Assembly: GCA_963834685.1 (NCBI GenBank)
Contig: CAWICW010000008.1
Span: forward strand, 62,001-126,000
DNA from: Palsa-504 sp963834685
GTDB lineage: Bacteria; Actinomycetota; Actinomycetes; Streptosporangiales; Streptosporangiaceae
DNA length: 64,000 nt
Direction of reading: 5' to 3'
Shown here: positions 33,927-42,311 of the stretch, piece by piece
Position numbering within the stretch: position 1 is the first letter of the stretch
Layout: every line of letters starts with the position of its first letter
The notes under the pieces: generated by a model
What the model was told of the DNA's origin: nothing
Seen by the model: the letters and a program-made list of their open reading frames with translations, nothing else
The model's database searches: none
Translations under genes and position numbers: made by a program

Positions 33927-35570
33927 TCACCCGGCGCGGGCTGGGGGGCTGTGGCTGTGCAGGATCTTGGTGCGGTCGGGGTTCCAGGCGGTGGTGGTGC
34001 CGTCGGGGTTCAGGACCAGGGTCCAGCCCTGCCGGTGGATGACGACCTGGTGGTGGTAGAAGCACAGAAGCACGCAGTCTTTGGTGCTGGTGTGGCCGCC
34101 GTTGGCCTTGTGCTTGACATGGTGGACTTCACAGGCTGAGGCGCGCTGGTGGCAGCCGCCGGGCCAGCGGCACCGCTTGTCCCGCAGGATGACGGCGTTG
34201 CGGATCCCGGGCGGGATGGTCGTGGCGTACCCGATGTCCAAGGGCAGGCTGGGGCCGGCCAGCCGGGCGCCCAGCTGGCGGGTCCGCAAGAACGACGCCA
34301 GGCCACCGGGGCCGGACAGGAGATCGGCGGCCTTGCCGATGATGGCCTGGGCGATCGCCTCCCGGGACATCCCCGACAGCAGGGCCAGGCCGGCCGGCGG
34401 GTCGGCGGGGGGCTGGACTGGCGCGCTGGCGGGGGAGCTGGCCGGGCCGGGCTCGTCGGCCGGGTCGCCATCGGGGCGTGCCGGGTCCGGGGCGGGCTGC
34501 GGCGCGCAGCGGGCGCCGTGCCCGGCGAATCGCAGGCACAGTGCGACCAGGTCATCCAGCACGCCGGGATTTACGTCGCCGGTGACGATGGGGGTGATGG
34601 CTGCGTCGCAGGCCGCCGCGCGGGCGGCGTCGCCGTCCAGCCATGCGCCGCCGTCGCCGCCGCTGCCGTCGGAAGCCTCGGCGCGGCGGGCGGCCCACCG
34701 GATCCGCATCTCGCCGATCCACTGGGTTTCCAGCAGCGACCCGTCATCCATGGCGCGCAGCTCGGCCAGCGAGATGTGCGCCCACACCTTGACCGGCTGC
34801 CCGGCGCGCTCGGGCAGCAGGCCGCTGGCGGCCAGGCGGCGCATCGCTTCCTGCAGGGCGTCGTGGTAACGCTGCTCCCGGGTCCGGGTGTCCTCGGCGC
34901 CCATGGGGGCGGACAGAGACTCCAGGACGGCGGTGACGACGGCGGCGCAGTCGGGGGTCAGGTCCCCGGTCAGGACCCCGGCCCCGGCGAAGGTCGTCTC
35001 GACCCGGACCTGGCGGTCCTCGAACCGCGGCTCCGGGTCGTCCTCGGAGTCCGGAAGGGACCGGGCGTAGATCTCCGCGGCCAGGCCGGCCAGGTCTTCT
35101 TTGCGGGCCCCGGCCCGGGCGGCGGCGATCAGGATCTCATCGGCCGGACTGCGGCACTCGGCGGGGAGCTTATCGGTCCACTGGCAGATGGTCCGGGCCA
35201 TCGACTCGCTCAGCACGGTCCCCTCGGCCAGCGCGGCCAGGACCTGCGGGTGGGTGACGGCGCGGCGGGCCCAGCCCAGGTGACCGCGGGCCGCGCCCTT
35301 GGTCACCTTGGTCCGGTGGATCAGCCAGGAGGCCGGACTGTAGTCCGCGTCGGCGCAGTAGCCCTGGCCGGTGGTGAACGCGCAGAGGATCCGGGCCCGG
35401 GCGGCGGTGGCGATCGAGTCGGCCTGCTCCAGGGCCTGCAGGCAATCGGCCTGGGTCTGCGCGGCCAGCGCGGTGGGGTCGGCGGCGGGATCGGCGGCGG
35501 CCAGGTAGCTCAGCCCGGCCAGGACCAGGTCTACCGCCTCGGCGGTGGTGGCGGGAGCGGGGGTGCTCAC
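33927..35570 (-). CDS. DUF222 and HNH endonuclease domain protein (13E12 type)
   Basis: 547 aa, GTG 35570 preceded by GGGGGGAGG. Residues about 30-350 are the DUF222 region (CADADYSPASWLIHRTKVTKGAA, LAEGTVLSESMARTICQW). The C-terminal HNH nuclease (residues about 455-510) has CRWPGGCHQRASACEVHHV, then NGGHTSTKDCVLLCFYHHQ. A Pro/Ala linker separates them. These proteins are multicopy in many actinomycetes and are tied to selfish elements in mycobacteria; the biological role is unclear. No inverted repeats mark this copy as mobile. Confidence 0.9.
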   Translation of the reverse strand: MSTPAPATTAEAVDLVLAGLSYLAAADPAADPTALAAQTQADCLQALEQADSIATAARARILCAFTTGQGYCADADYSPASWLIHRTKVTKGAARGHLGWARRAVTHPQVLAALAEGTVLSESMARTICQWTDKLPAECRSPADEILIAAARAGARKEDLAGLAAEIYARSLPDSEDDPEPRFEDRQVRVETTFAGAGVLTGDLTPDCAAVVTAVLESLSAPMGAEDTRTREQRYHDALQEAMRRLAASGLLPERAGQPVKVWAHISLAELRAMDDGSLLETQWIGEMRIRWAARRAEASDGSGGDGGAWLDGDAARAAACDAAITPIVTGDVNPGVLDDLVALCLRFAGHGARCAPQPAPDPARPDGDPADEPGPASSPASAPVQPPADPPAGLALLSGMSREAIAQAIIGKAADLLSGPGGLASFLRTRQLGARLAGPSLPLDIGYATTIPPGIRNAVILRDKRCRWPGGCHQRASACEVHHVKHKANGGHTSTKDCVLLCFYHHQVVIHRQGWTLVLNPDGTTTAWNPDRTKILHSHSPPARAG

Positions 35571-35596
35571 CGGGTCCTCACCTCCCCCCGATCTTT

Positions 35597-35617
35597 ATCG
35601 ACTTCTAGTTCGACTCT
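35597..35617. repeat. Short direct repeat upstream of the DUF222 gene
   Basis: TCGACTTCTAG and TTCGACTCTAG lie head to tail in the 219-base gap between the DUF222 gene and the lipoprotein gene. They may belong to the minus-strand promoter. No other feature is visible in 35571-35789. Confidence 0.35.
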
Positions 35618-35789
35618 AGCTTATGACTACGACATTTCCGGGAACACCACGCCGAGATGACAGATGTCGAGCGCGGAAGTCTTCCTCGCGCGGCGACGGT
35701 GGCTAGACTTACCGCGTCTTTCGCCTCGAACCGGATCGCGCCGTCGGCCGTCACGGTAGTAGAGCCGATCACACTTCAGGGAGCCGTAC

Positions 35790-36245
35790 GTGCGGCAGCG
35801 AAGGCAGCCCGGCATCTGGGCGGCAGCCGTCATTCTTCTGGGCTGCGCGGTGACGGCGTGCTCGTCGGGGCCGCCGCCGATTCCGTCGCCGACCAGTAGC
35901 CAGGCGGGACAGTTCCGGAGTTCGGATGCTCCGGCGCTGCTGGTCCAGTGCATGCTCACCCAGGGGACGCTGGGGCGGTCCGACTCTATCTTCGCTGGCC
36001 CGCCGAGCTGGCTGCGCAACGGGAACATCGTCATCACGGCAGCCACGGCGGCGAAGTTCAACGCCTGGTACCGGATCAATGACGGGATCAGCGTGGCGGG
36101 CAAGACGCTCGGCGGGTGGACCCAGTGGACGGCGGCCAGCGACAAGCTGCCCGCGGCGGTGTGCGGCTCGTCGGTGTCGGCGTCGGCGCTGCAGCGGCAG
36201 GTGTTCGGGAAGGACCCGGCCGCGGGTAACCCGTGGGGCGCGTGA
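35790..36245 (+). CDS. Small lipoprotein of unknown function
   Basis: 151 aa, GTG 35790 with an AGGGAG site. Residues 1-23 are a lipoprotein signal peptide: basic start, hydrophobic IWAAAVILLGCAV and lipobox VTAC at about 21-24. After a Ser/Pro linker the mature part (SDAPALLVQCMLTQGTLG, FNAWYRINDGISVAGKTLGGW, LPAAVCGSSV) holds two Cys likely to form a disulfide. The protein should be anchored outside the membrane. The family is not recognised. Confidence 0.75.
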   Translation: MRQRRQPGIWAAAVILLGCAVTACSSGPPPIPSPTSSQAGQFRSSDAPALLVQCMLTQGTLGRSDSIFAGPPSWLRNGNIVITAATAAKFNAWYRINDGISVAGKTLGGWTQWTAASDKLPAAVCGSSVSASALQRQVFGKDPAAGNPWGA

Positions 36246-36294
36246 GGACGATGCGGTAAGCACGTCGTGGCCGCGACCAGCCCGGGCCGCCAGC

Positions 36295-36323
36295 GTGACA
36301 CAAGGGCGGTCTCGTGCTAGAAT
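36295..36323 (+). promoter_or_regulatory. Sigma-70-type promoter
   Basis: GTGACA (36295-36300), 17 bases, TAGAAT (36318-36323), followed about 30 bases later by the ATG at 36354. Confidence 0.6.
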
Positions 36324-36353
36324 AGGAGTTCGATTATCGGCTATGCTGTCAAG

Positions 36354-36743
36354 ATGACCGGGTATACACCGCCAGGATGGCCGGCCGGGGTGCACCCTCC
36401 GGACAGCGAGGAGTTCGAATCCACCGCGGTCACCTGGCTGCTGGACGTGGTGCCGCCCGACTACCGGCTGCACGGGGTGCTGCGCCGGTACCCGGTGGCG
36501 CTGGCCGCGATGGCCAGGTACCACGCCAAGGCGTCCGTGGAGGGTGCGCGGGAGGGTTACCGCACGGCGCGGACCGAACTCGCCGGGGCGCTGCCGCCGC
36601 ACGCGATCGATACCGTGCTGGCCGCCTACCGCAAGGAGGGGGCCCGGCTGGCCGCTACCGCGCGCGCGGTCGGGCTGGTCGAGCGGGCGCTGCGCGGGGA
36701 GGTCTTCTCGCCGAAGATGCAGGACAAGCGAGGGACCAGGTAG
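36354..36743 (+). CDS. Hypothetical protein
   Basis: 129 aa, ATG 36354 behind a good promoter. Polar and helical: FESTAVTWLLDVVPPDYRLHG, VLRRYPVALAAMARYHAKA, GAREGYRTARTELAGALPPH, then AYRKEGARLAATARAVGLVERAL. No signal peptide or membrane segment. I have seen similar small proteins in actinomycetes but know no function. It is followed by a receiver protein after 165 bases. Confidence 0.7.
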   Translation: MTGYTPPGWPAGVHPPDSEEFESTAVTWLLDVVPPDYRLHGVLRRYPVALAAMARYHAKASVEGAREGYRTARTELAGALPPHAIDTVLAAYRKEGARLAATARAVGLVERALRGEVFSPKMQDKRGTR

Positions 36744-36908
36744 GGAAGCTGCCGGGTAAGCAGGAGACCGGGCTGGGCGGTTGGCTGTACAAGACCGGTG
36801 AGCTAAGTGGGTGGACCGGTAGCAGCGCGGGGATCACATCGTGAGATTATGGTCCCAAGTTAGCCGGGGGCGGCTGCAGACCTGGGGCAGCGAAAAGGAA
36901 GTGGTCCA

Positions 36909-37478
36909 GTGTCACGGCAGGCCCGGATCCTTCTGGTTGACGACCGGCCGGAGAACCTGGTCGCGCTCGAGGCGATCCTGTCTTCGCTAAACCAGATCCT
37001 GGTGTCCGTGGGGTCCGGCGAGCAGGCCGTGCAGGCCGTGCTGGCCGACGAGTACGCGGTCGTGCTGCTGGACATCATGATGCCGGGGATGGACGGCTTC
37101 GAGACCGCCACCCAGATCAAGCGGCACGCCAGGAGCCGCGACGTGCCGATCATCTTCCTGACCGCGGCGACCATGCAGCCCGAGCAGGCGTTCCGCGGCT
37201 ACGCGGCCGGCGCGGTCGACTACCTGGCCAAGCCGTTCGATCCCTGGGTGCTGAAGGCCAAGGTGTCGGTGCTGGTCGACCTGTACCTCAAGTGCAGCGA
37301 GTCGGTCATGAACCACCTGTCGGCGGGGCTGGGCGCGGTGGAGGAGACGCTGGCCCTGCTGCGCAAGCTGCCCGCGGTGCTGCGCGACGCCGAGGCCCAG
37401 GAGACGGCGGCCCAGCTAGCCGGGCGCGTCGGGCGCCTGCGCGACGCCCTGGAGACGTTCGCGAGCGGGGCCGGCTAG
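36909..37478 (+). CDS. Response regulator with receiver domain and short C-terminal helix region
   Basis: 189 aa, GTG 36909 after AAGGAAG. The receiver at residues 4-120 has ILLVDDRPENL, phospho-Asp55 or so in VLLDIMMPGMDGFE, Thr in IIFLTAA and Lys in YLAKPFDPWVLKAK. The last 65 residues form helices (GAVEETLALLRKLPAVLRDAEA) and no DNA-binding domain is present, so output is through protein contact. No kinase gene is adjacent. Its TAG overlaps the converging stop of the acyltransferase gene (shared CTAG). Confidence 0.88.
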   Translation: MSRQARILLVDDRPENLVALEAILSSLNQILVSVGSGEQAVQAVLADEYAVVLLDIMMPGMDGFETATQIKRHARSRDVPIIFLTAATMQPEQAFRGYAAGAVDYLAKPFDPWVLKAKVSVLVDLYLKCSESVMNHLSAGLGAVEETLALLRKLPAVLRDAEAQETAAQLAGRVGRLRDALETFASGAG

Positions 37479-38128
37479 CCGGGGGGCATGGGGGGGTCCA
37501 GCACGGACCGGGTCCAGCCGTCGCCCGGCAGGTACTGCCGGACCACCCGGGCCGGGACGCCCGCCACTACGCAGCGGTCGGGGACCGAGCCGCGGACCAC
37601 CGAGCCGGCCGCGACCACGACGTTGCGGCCGATGCAGGCACCGGGCAGCACGACCGCCCCGGCGCCCAGCCAGCTGCCGGAGCCGATCTGCACGGCCGCG
37701 TTGCACGGCATCTGCCGGCCGATGGGCTCGTGGGGGTCGGCGTAGCTGTGGTTCTGGTCGGTGATGTAGACGTAGGGGCCGGTGAACACGTCGTCCCCGA
37801 TGCTCAGCGACTGGTGGGCGACGATGTGACTGCCCCGGCCGATCACGCAGCGGTCCCCGATGCGCAGCACCGGGACCGGGCCGAGATCCTGGCCGGGCAC
37901 CATCCCGGCCGACAGGGACACCAGCGCGCCGATCAGCGTGTCCGCGCCGACGGCGATCCAGTGCTCGCCGAACATCGAGCCGGAAGGGAAGGCCGCCATC
38001 GAACCGGGGCCGAACGCGGCGAACCGCCGTCCAGCCGGGGTATCGGCGGTGATTACCCCGGCGCGCTGGGCGGCGTCCCAGGCCCGGTGGACCACCTGCC
38101 AGCGCAGGCGGGCCAGGATCTGGGTCAC
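37475..38128 (-). CDS. Left-handed beta-helix acyltransferase (WcaF/NodL-like)
   Basis: 217 aa, GTG 38128 overlapping the rlmN stop (GTGA). Hexapeptide repeats run from about residue 50 to 195 (VGADTLIGALVSLSAGMV, IGDRCVIGRGSHIVAHQSLSI, IGSGSWLGAGAVVLPGACIG, GRNVVVAAGSVVRG), with the catalytic-type loop TDQNHSYADPHEP. It is an acetyl- or acyl-CoA-dependent O-acyltransferase of the sugar-modifying kind. The end reads DPPMPPG, coded by a G-tract (37479-37498). Confidence 0.88.
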   Translation of the reverse strand: MTQILARLRWQVVHRAWDAAQRAGVITADTPAGRRFAAFGPGSMAAFPSGSMFGEHWIAVGADTLIGALVSLSAGMVPGQDLGPVPVLRIGDRCVIGRGSHIVAHQSLSIGDDVFTGPYVYITDQNHSYADPHEPIGRQMPCNAAVQIGSGSWLGAGAVVLPGACIGRNVVVAAGSVVRGSVPDRCVVAGVPARVVRQYLPGDGWTRSVLDPPMPPG

Positions 38129-39363
38129 GAGGGCAGGGCCGAGGCGGGAGGCGAGGCCGAGGGGCGGGCCGAGGCGGCCAGCTGGCCGCAGGCGCCGTCG
38201 ATCTCCCGGCCGCGGGTGTCCCGCACGGTGACCGGCACGCCGTGGGACTCCACGCGGCGGACAAACTCGCGCTGTGCGCTCGGGCGGGACGCAGTCCACT
38301 TCGAGCCGGGCGTCGGGTTGAGCGGGATCAGGTTGACGTGCACCAGCCGCCCGGCCAGCAGCGCGCCCAGCAGGTCGGCCCGCCAGGCCTGGTCGTTGAT
38401 GTCCTTGATCAGGGCGTACTCGATCGAGACACGGCGGCCGGTGACGGCCGCGTAGTCCCACGCGGCGCCGAGCACCTCGTCGACCTTCCATCGCCGGTTG
38501 ACCGGGACCAGGGTGTCGCGCAGCTCGTCGTCGGGGGCGTGCAGGGAGACGGCCAGGGTGACCGAGAGGCGTTCGGCGGCCAGGCGGGCGATGGCCGGGA
38601 CCAGGCCGACGGTGGAGACGGTGACCGAGCGCTGGGAGATGCCCATGCCTTCGGGCACCGGATCGGTCAGCCTGCGGACCGCAGTTACGACGCTGGCATA
38701 ATTGGCCAGCGGCTCCCCCATGCCCATGAACACCACGTTGGAAACTCGGTCTCGGGGGGGCGCGGGGGGGTCGTCCCTCCCGGAACCAGCAGAGACCCGG
38801 CCCGGTCCGCCGGGGACCTGGCCGCCGGCCAGCACGCGCGCGCCGGCCACGACCTGGGCCACGATCTCGGCCGTGGACAGGTTGCGGGTCAGGCCCGCCT
38901 GCCCGGTGGCGCAGAACGGGCAGGCCATCCCGCAGCCCGCCTGCGAGGACACGCACATCGTGACCCGGTCCGGGTAGCGCATCAGCACCGACTCCACCAG
39001 CGCCCCGTCGAACGCCCGCCACAGCGTCTTGCGCGTGGTCCCGTCGTCGCAGGACAGCTCGCGCTCGGCGGTCAGCAGCGAGGGCAGCAGGGCGCCGGCC
39101 AGCGCCGCCCGGGACGTGAGCGGCAGGTCGGTCATGTCGTCAGGGTGTTCGGTGTAGCGGCCGAAGAAGTGCCGGGACAGCTGGACGGCGCGGAACGACG
39201 GCTCACCCAGGCCGACAACGGCGGCGCGGCGGCCGGCCAGGTCCAGGTCGGCCAGATGGCGCGGCGGCTTGCCGCGGGGCACTTCGGGACGGGGCCCGGC
39301 CAGCATGAGCGGGACGGGGGGCAGGGCCACGGCATCGCGGGACGGGGGACGGGCGGGTGACAC
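38125..39363 (-). CDS. rlmN: 23S rRNA (A2503-C2)/tRNA methyltransferase RlmN
   Basis: 412 aa, GTG 39363. Radical SAM cluster Cys144-x3-Cys148-x2-Cys151 (CGMACPFCATGQAG), VVFMGMGEPLANY, VTVSTVGLVPAI, SLHAPDDELR and the second catalytic Cys near GREIDGACGQLA. It methylates A2503 of 23S rRNA and A37 of some tRNAs. An extra segment of about 16 residues (190-205, SAGSGRDDPPAPPRD) sits between GGPGR and VSNVVFMG, coded by a G-tract block at 38749-38796 on the plus strand; this is not in the family pattern I know. Confidence 0.95.
   Translation of the reverse strand: MSPARPPSRDAVALPPVPLMLAGPRPEVPRGKPPRHLADLDLAGRRAAVVGLGEPSFRAVQLSRHFFGRYTEHPDDMTDLPLTSRAALAGALLPSLLTAERELSCDDGTTRKTLWRAFDGALVESVLMRYPDRVTMCVSSQAGCGMACPFCATGQAGLTRNLSTAEIVAQVVAGARVLAGGQVPGGPGRVSAGSGRDDPPAPPRDRVSNVVFMGMGEPLANYASVVTAVRRLTDPVPEGMGISQRSVTVSTVGLVPAIARLAAERLSVTLAVSLHAPDDELRDTLVPVNRRWKVDEVLGAAWDYAAVTGRRVSIEYALIKDINDQAWRADLLGALLAGRLVHVNLIPLNPTPGSKWTASRPSAQREFVRRVESHGVPVTVRDTRGREIDGACGQLAASARPSASPPASALPS
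38746..38796. repeat. G-tract block inserted in frame in rlmN
   Basis: Two seven-base G runs separated by CGC, then a C-rich reply (tcgtccctcccgg). It codes for the extra loop SAGSGRDDPPAPPRD in RlmN, and the flanking residues GGPGR and RVSNVV join naturally if the block is removed. Confidence 0.6.
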
Positions 39364-39479
39364 CGAGCTCCGTTCGGTAGAAAAGGGGTTTTCACCAGGA
39401 TAGGACGGAGGACTGCCTGCGGCGCCCGCCGGCGCGGGTCCGGGTTTGAGCTCCGCGATTAAGTCAGTACATTTCGTTC

Positions 39480-40568
39480 ATGGGCACGACGCAGGTCCCG
39501 GTCACGCTGCTGGAGAGCTCCAGCCCGTACGGCAGCCGCAAGGTCACCGTCGAGTACGACGGTCTGGTCACGGCCGCCTACCTGCACGATGACACCGCGG
39601 CGATCTCCGCGACCTGGATCGCCAACCACCGGCCGGCGCCGCAGGCCACCGACCAGGCGCGGCTGGACGCCGGGCGCGCGCCGCTGATGCCCGCCGCGCG
39701 GACCAAGCATCCGGCCGGCCGGCCGCCGCTGCGGGCCGACACGCTCGAAGCGCTGTGGTTCGAGGAAGGCGACGGGGTGGCGATCCTGGAGAGCGGGCGG
39801 CCCCTCGCGGTGATCGCCGGCTGGTCCGACATGGACCGCGGCATGCCCGGCTACAGCGCCGACGTGATCGGCCAGACGCCGTTCGGCTGGTCACTGGACG
39901 ACGCCATGGAGGGGCTCTCGCCCCGGCTGGAGCGGTCCCGGGCCTACTGGCGGTGGCGCCAGTCCGGGTGGAGCCAGTTCCAGCAGGCGCTGCTCGGTCA
40001 CCTGCAGCCCCGGCTCGGCCCGGGCGGGCATTACTGGGACGCCTCGGCGGGCAAGCAGCCGCTGGTAGGGGTCACCGAACGGCCGCCGGAGGCACAGCGT
40101 CCGTATACGGTGCTGTCCACGGTGGGCATGAGCGCCCAGCGGATGCCGGTGGTGGAACAGGTGCTGGACGACCCGAGCGGCTACGCCCGGATCGAGCTGG
40201 CCGTGGCGACCACGCTGCCGAGCGCGCAGGTGGCCCGGGTGTTCCTGTGGCTGGCGACCTACCCGTGGCACGCCGTGACGTGGTTCGGGCCGGGCCACAG
40301 CGTCCGCTGGTACCACGAGCCTTCGACGTTCCCGCTCGGTGGCGGGGCCTCGGGGTCGGAGGCGGTGCTGCTGCTCGACTCTCCCGCCGCGCTGGACGGG
40401 CCGGAGCCACCGGACCTGTCGGGGTTCGCGTTCGGCGGGGATCCAGTGCGCTGGCTGTGGATCATCCCGATCTCCGAACGGGACCGGCAACTGGCCAAGG
40501 ACCGCGGCTCGTCCAGCCTGGTCAGCCGGCTGGCGGCCCAGCATAAAAGCTGGATCGTCGGTGCCTAG
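39480..40568 (+). CDS. Suppressor-of-fused-like domain protein
   Basis: 362 aa, ATG 39480. The N-terminal 150 residues hold FEEGDGVAILESGRPLAVIAGW, a pattern of bacterial proteins with a small beta domain. The C-terminal half (VTERPPEAQRPYTVLSTVGM, VEQVLDDPSGYARIELAVAT, TYPWHAVTWFGPGHSV, VRWLWIIPISERDRQLA) fits the SUFU fold of bacterial antitoxin or immunity-like proteins. No toxin gene is adjacent. The domain call is moderate and the function unknown. Confidence 0.6.
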   Translation: MGTTQVPVTLLESSSPYGSRKVTVEYDGLVTAAYLHDDTAAISATWIANHRPAPQATDQARLDAGRAPLMPAARTKHPAGRPPLRADTLEALWFEEGDGVAILESGRPLAVIAGWSDMDRGMPGYSADVIGQTPFGWSLDDAMEGLSPRLERSRAYWRWRQSGWSQFQQALLGHLQPRLGPGGHYWDASAGKQPLVGVTERPPEAQRPYTVLSTVGMSAQRMPVVEQVLDDPSGYARIELAVATTLPSAQVARVFLWLATYPWHAVTWFGPGHSVRWYHEPSTFPLGGGASGSEAVLLLDSPAALDGPEPPDLSGFAFGGDPVRWLWIIPISERDRQLAKDRGSSSLVSRLAAQHKSWIVGA

Positions 40569-40600
40569 GGCTTTGCGGAGGGGCCGTCGCCCCGGGAGAG

Positions 40601-40774
40601 TTAATGGACGTGGACGTTGACGCCGAGCAGGACGAGCCACCACAAGAAGATGGCGAGCAGGATGCTGGCTGTGGTCTTCAGCCAGGCTAGGAAGATGTAG
40701 CCGTGATCCCACGCGATCACGATTCCGATGATCACGTAAATGAGAACCGCGAGACTTCTGAAGCGGACGGTCAT
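40601..40774 (-). CDS. Small membrane protein
   Basis: 57 aa, ATG 40774 after AGGAGCCGAG. It has two closely spaced hydrophobic segments (LAVLIYVIIGIVIAW and TTASILLAIFLWWLVLLGV). Such short two-helix proteins are common upstream or downstream of cdsA in actinomycetes. It is on the same strand as cdsA, 71 bases after its stop. Confidence 0.7.
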   Translation of the reverse strand: MTVRFRSLAVLIYVIIGIVIAWDHGYIFLAWLKTTASILLAIFLWWLVLLGVNVHVH

Positions 40775-40823
40775 CGCCTTCTCGGCTCCTCTCCAAAACC
40801 GATCCAGGATCCGCCCGTCAACT

Positions 40824-40836
40824 CCCCTCAAAGGGG
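40824..40836 (-). terminator. Short hairpin after cdsA
   Basis: CCCCT-CAA-AGGGG lies ten bases after the cdsA stop at 40846. A weak terminator or spacer; no U-tract. Confidence 0.3.
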
Positions 40837-40845
40837 GCGATAAAA

Positions 40846-41709
40846 CTAACGCGCCGGGATGAAAAGGTAAAGCAGGAACCAGACCACGGGCGCGGCGACC
40901 AGCAGGGAATCGAGCCGCTCCAGGATGCCGCCGTGACCGGGCAGCAGGGTGCCCATGTCCTTGATGTCCAGGTCGCGCTTGATCATGGATTCGACCAGGT
41001 CGCCGAGCGTCGCGGCCAGCACCACCGCCGCCCCGGTGAGCACGCCCTGCCAGGGGTGGCCGTGCAGCAGCAGCGTCACGCAGAGCCAGCCCGCGATCAG
41101 GCAGGCGGCGACCGAGCCGGCGAAGCCTTCCCAGGTCTTCTTCGGGCTGATCGCCGGGGCCATGGGGTGACGGCCGGCGGTGATCCCGGCGAAGTAGCCG
41201 CCAATGTCGCTGCAGATGGTCAAGATGACAAAGCTCAGCACCCGGCGCGGGCCGTCCGCCGGGACCAGCATCGCGGCCACGAACGAGCCCATGAGCGGGA
41301 GGTAGGCGGTGGCGAAGATGCCCGCTGTGGTGTCCTTGACGTAGCCGGAGGCCCCGCCGAACAGCCGCCAGGCCAAGATGGCGATCACGGTCAGCCCGAG
41401 TGCCGCCAGCGCGTACAGTGGCCCGAGCCAGTAGGCGCAGGTTATGACGGCCGCGCCGCCGGCCGCTACCGGGATGACCGGGAGGTTGATGTCGCGCTTG
41501 GCCAGGGCGGTGGTCAGCTCGGCCAGCGCGACGGCCAGCGCGATCCCCATGTACAGCAGGAACGTGGCCTTGACGGTGAACAGCGTGAGCACCGCCAGGC
41601 CGCCGAGGCCCACGCCGACGCCGACGGCGGCGGGCAGGTTGCGCCCGGCGCGTCCCTTGGGTTTCTCGGGCGCCTTGGCTTGCTCTGGGGTCTTTGGGCC
41701 GCTAGCCAC
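40846..41709 (-). CDS. cdsA: Phosphatidate cytidylyltransferase (CDP-diacylglycerol synthase)
   Basis: 287 aa with about seven or eight transmembrane segments after a Lys/Pro-rich start. The family signature is complete: SPKKTWEGFAGS and then LGDLVESMIKRDLDIKDMG, LLPGHGGILERLDSLL. It makes CDP-diacylglycerol from CTP and phosphatidate for phospholipid synthesis. It starts directly after the frr stop, so the two are cotranscribed. Confidence 0.96.
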   Translation of the reverse strand: MASGPKTPEQAKAPEKPKGRAGRNLPAAVGVGVGLGGLAVLTLFTVKATFLLYMGIALAVALAELTTALAKRDINLPVIPVAAGGAAVITCAYWLGPLYALAALGLTVIAILAWRLFGGASGYVKDTTAGIFATAYLPLMGSFVAAMLVPADGPRRVLSFVILTICSDIGGYFAGITAGRHPMAPAISPKKTWEGFAGSVAACLIAGWLCVTLLLHGHPWQGVLTGAAVVLAATLGDLVESMIKRDLDIKDMGTLLPGHGGILERLDSLLVAAPVVWFLLYLFIPAR

Positions 41710-42267
41710 CTAGACCTCGAGGAGCTCGGCTTCCTTGTGCTTGAGCAGCTCGTCGACCTGCGCCTCGTAGGTATGGGTGAGGTCGTCGAGTTCACGCTCG
41801 GCCCGGTGCACGTCGTCCTCGCCCGCGTCCCCGCTCTTGATCATCTTGTTCAGGGTGTCCTTGGCGTGCCGCCTGATGTTCCGGATCGCGACGCGGCCGT
41901 CCTCGGCCTTGTGCCGCGCGGTCTTGATGTACTCGCGCCGACGCTCTTCGGTGAGTTCCGGCAGGACGATCCTGATGATGGTTCCGTCGTTGTTGGGGTT
42001 CACGCTCAGGTCGCTGTTCCTGATCGCCCGCTCGATGGCCGCCAGCGAGTTCTTGTCGAACGGCTGGATGATCACCATCCTCGGCTCCGGGACGTGGAAC
42101 GAGGCGAGCTGGTTCAACGGGGTCTGCGTCCCGTAGTAGTCGGCCGTGACCTTGCTGAACATAGACGGGTGGGCGCGACCGGTACGGATGACGGCGAACT
42201 CCTCCTTGGCCACCGTGACGGCCTTGTCCATCTTCTCCTCGGCTTCGAGGAGCGTGTCATCGATCAT
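41710..42267 (-). CDS. frr: Ribosome recycling factor
   Basis: 185 aa, standard length. ATG 42267 after CGGAGC. Characteristic segments: EEKMDKAVTVAKEEFAVIRTGRAHP, VTADYYGTQTPLNQLASF, PEPRMVIIQPFDKNSLAAIE, DLSVNPNNDGTIIRIVLPELTEERR. It splits post-termination ribosomes with EF-G. It lies 44 bases after pyrH in the conserved rpsB-tsf-pyrH-frr-cdsA order. Confidence 0.98.
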   Translation of the reverse strand: MIDDTLLEAEEKMDKAVTVAKEEFAVIRTGRAHPSMFSKVTADYYGTQTPLNQLASFHVPEPRMVIIQPFDKNSLAAIERAIRNSDLSVNPNNDGTIIRIVLPELTEERRREYIKTARHKAEDGRVAIRNIRRHAKDTLNKMIKSGDAGEDDVHRAERELDDLTHTYEAQVDELLKHKEAELLEV

Positions 42268-42311
42268 GTTCGGCTCCGTTTACTCCCAGTGCCTATGGAG
42301 CTTAGCTGTCC

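Noticed and set aside
33927..35570. Insertion sequence or intein at the HNH gene
   Set aside because: HNH is fused to DUF222 in a normal stand-alone gene; no terminal inverted repeats, target duplication or interrupted host protein.
35627..36602. Minus-strand frames opposite the lipoprotein gene
   Set aside because: The plus strand has a clear lipobox and ribosome-binding site; the minus frames are Arg/Pro-rich shadows.
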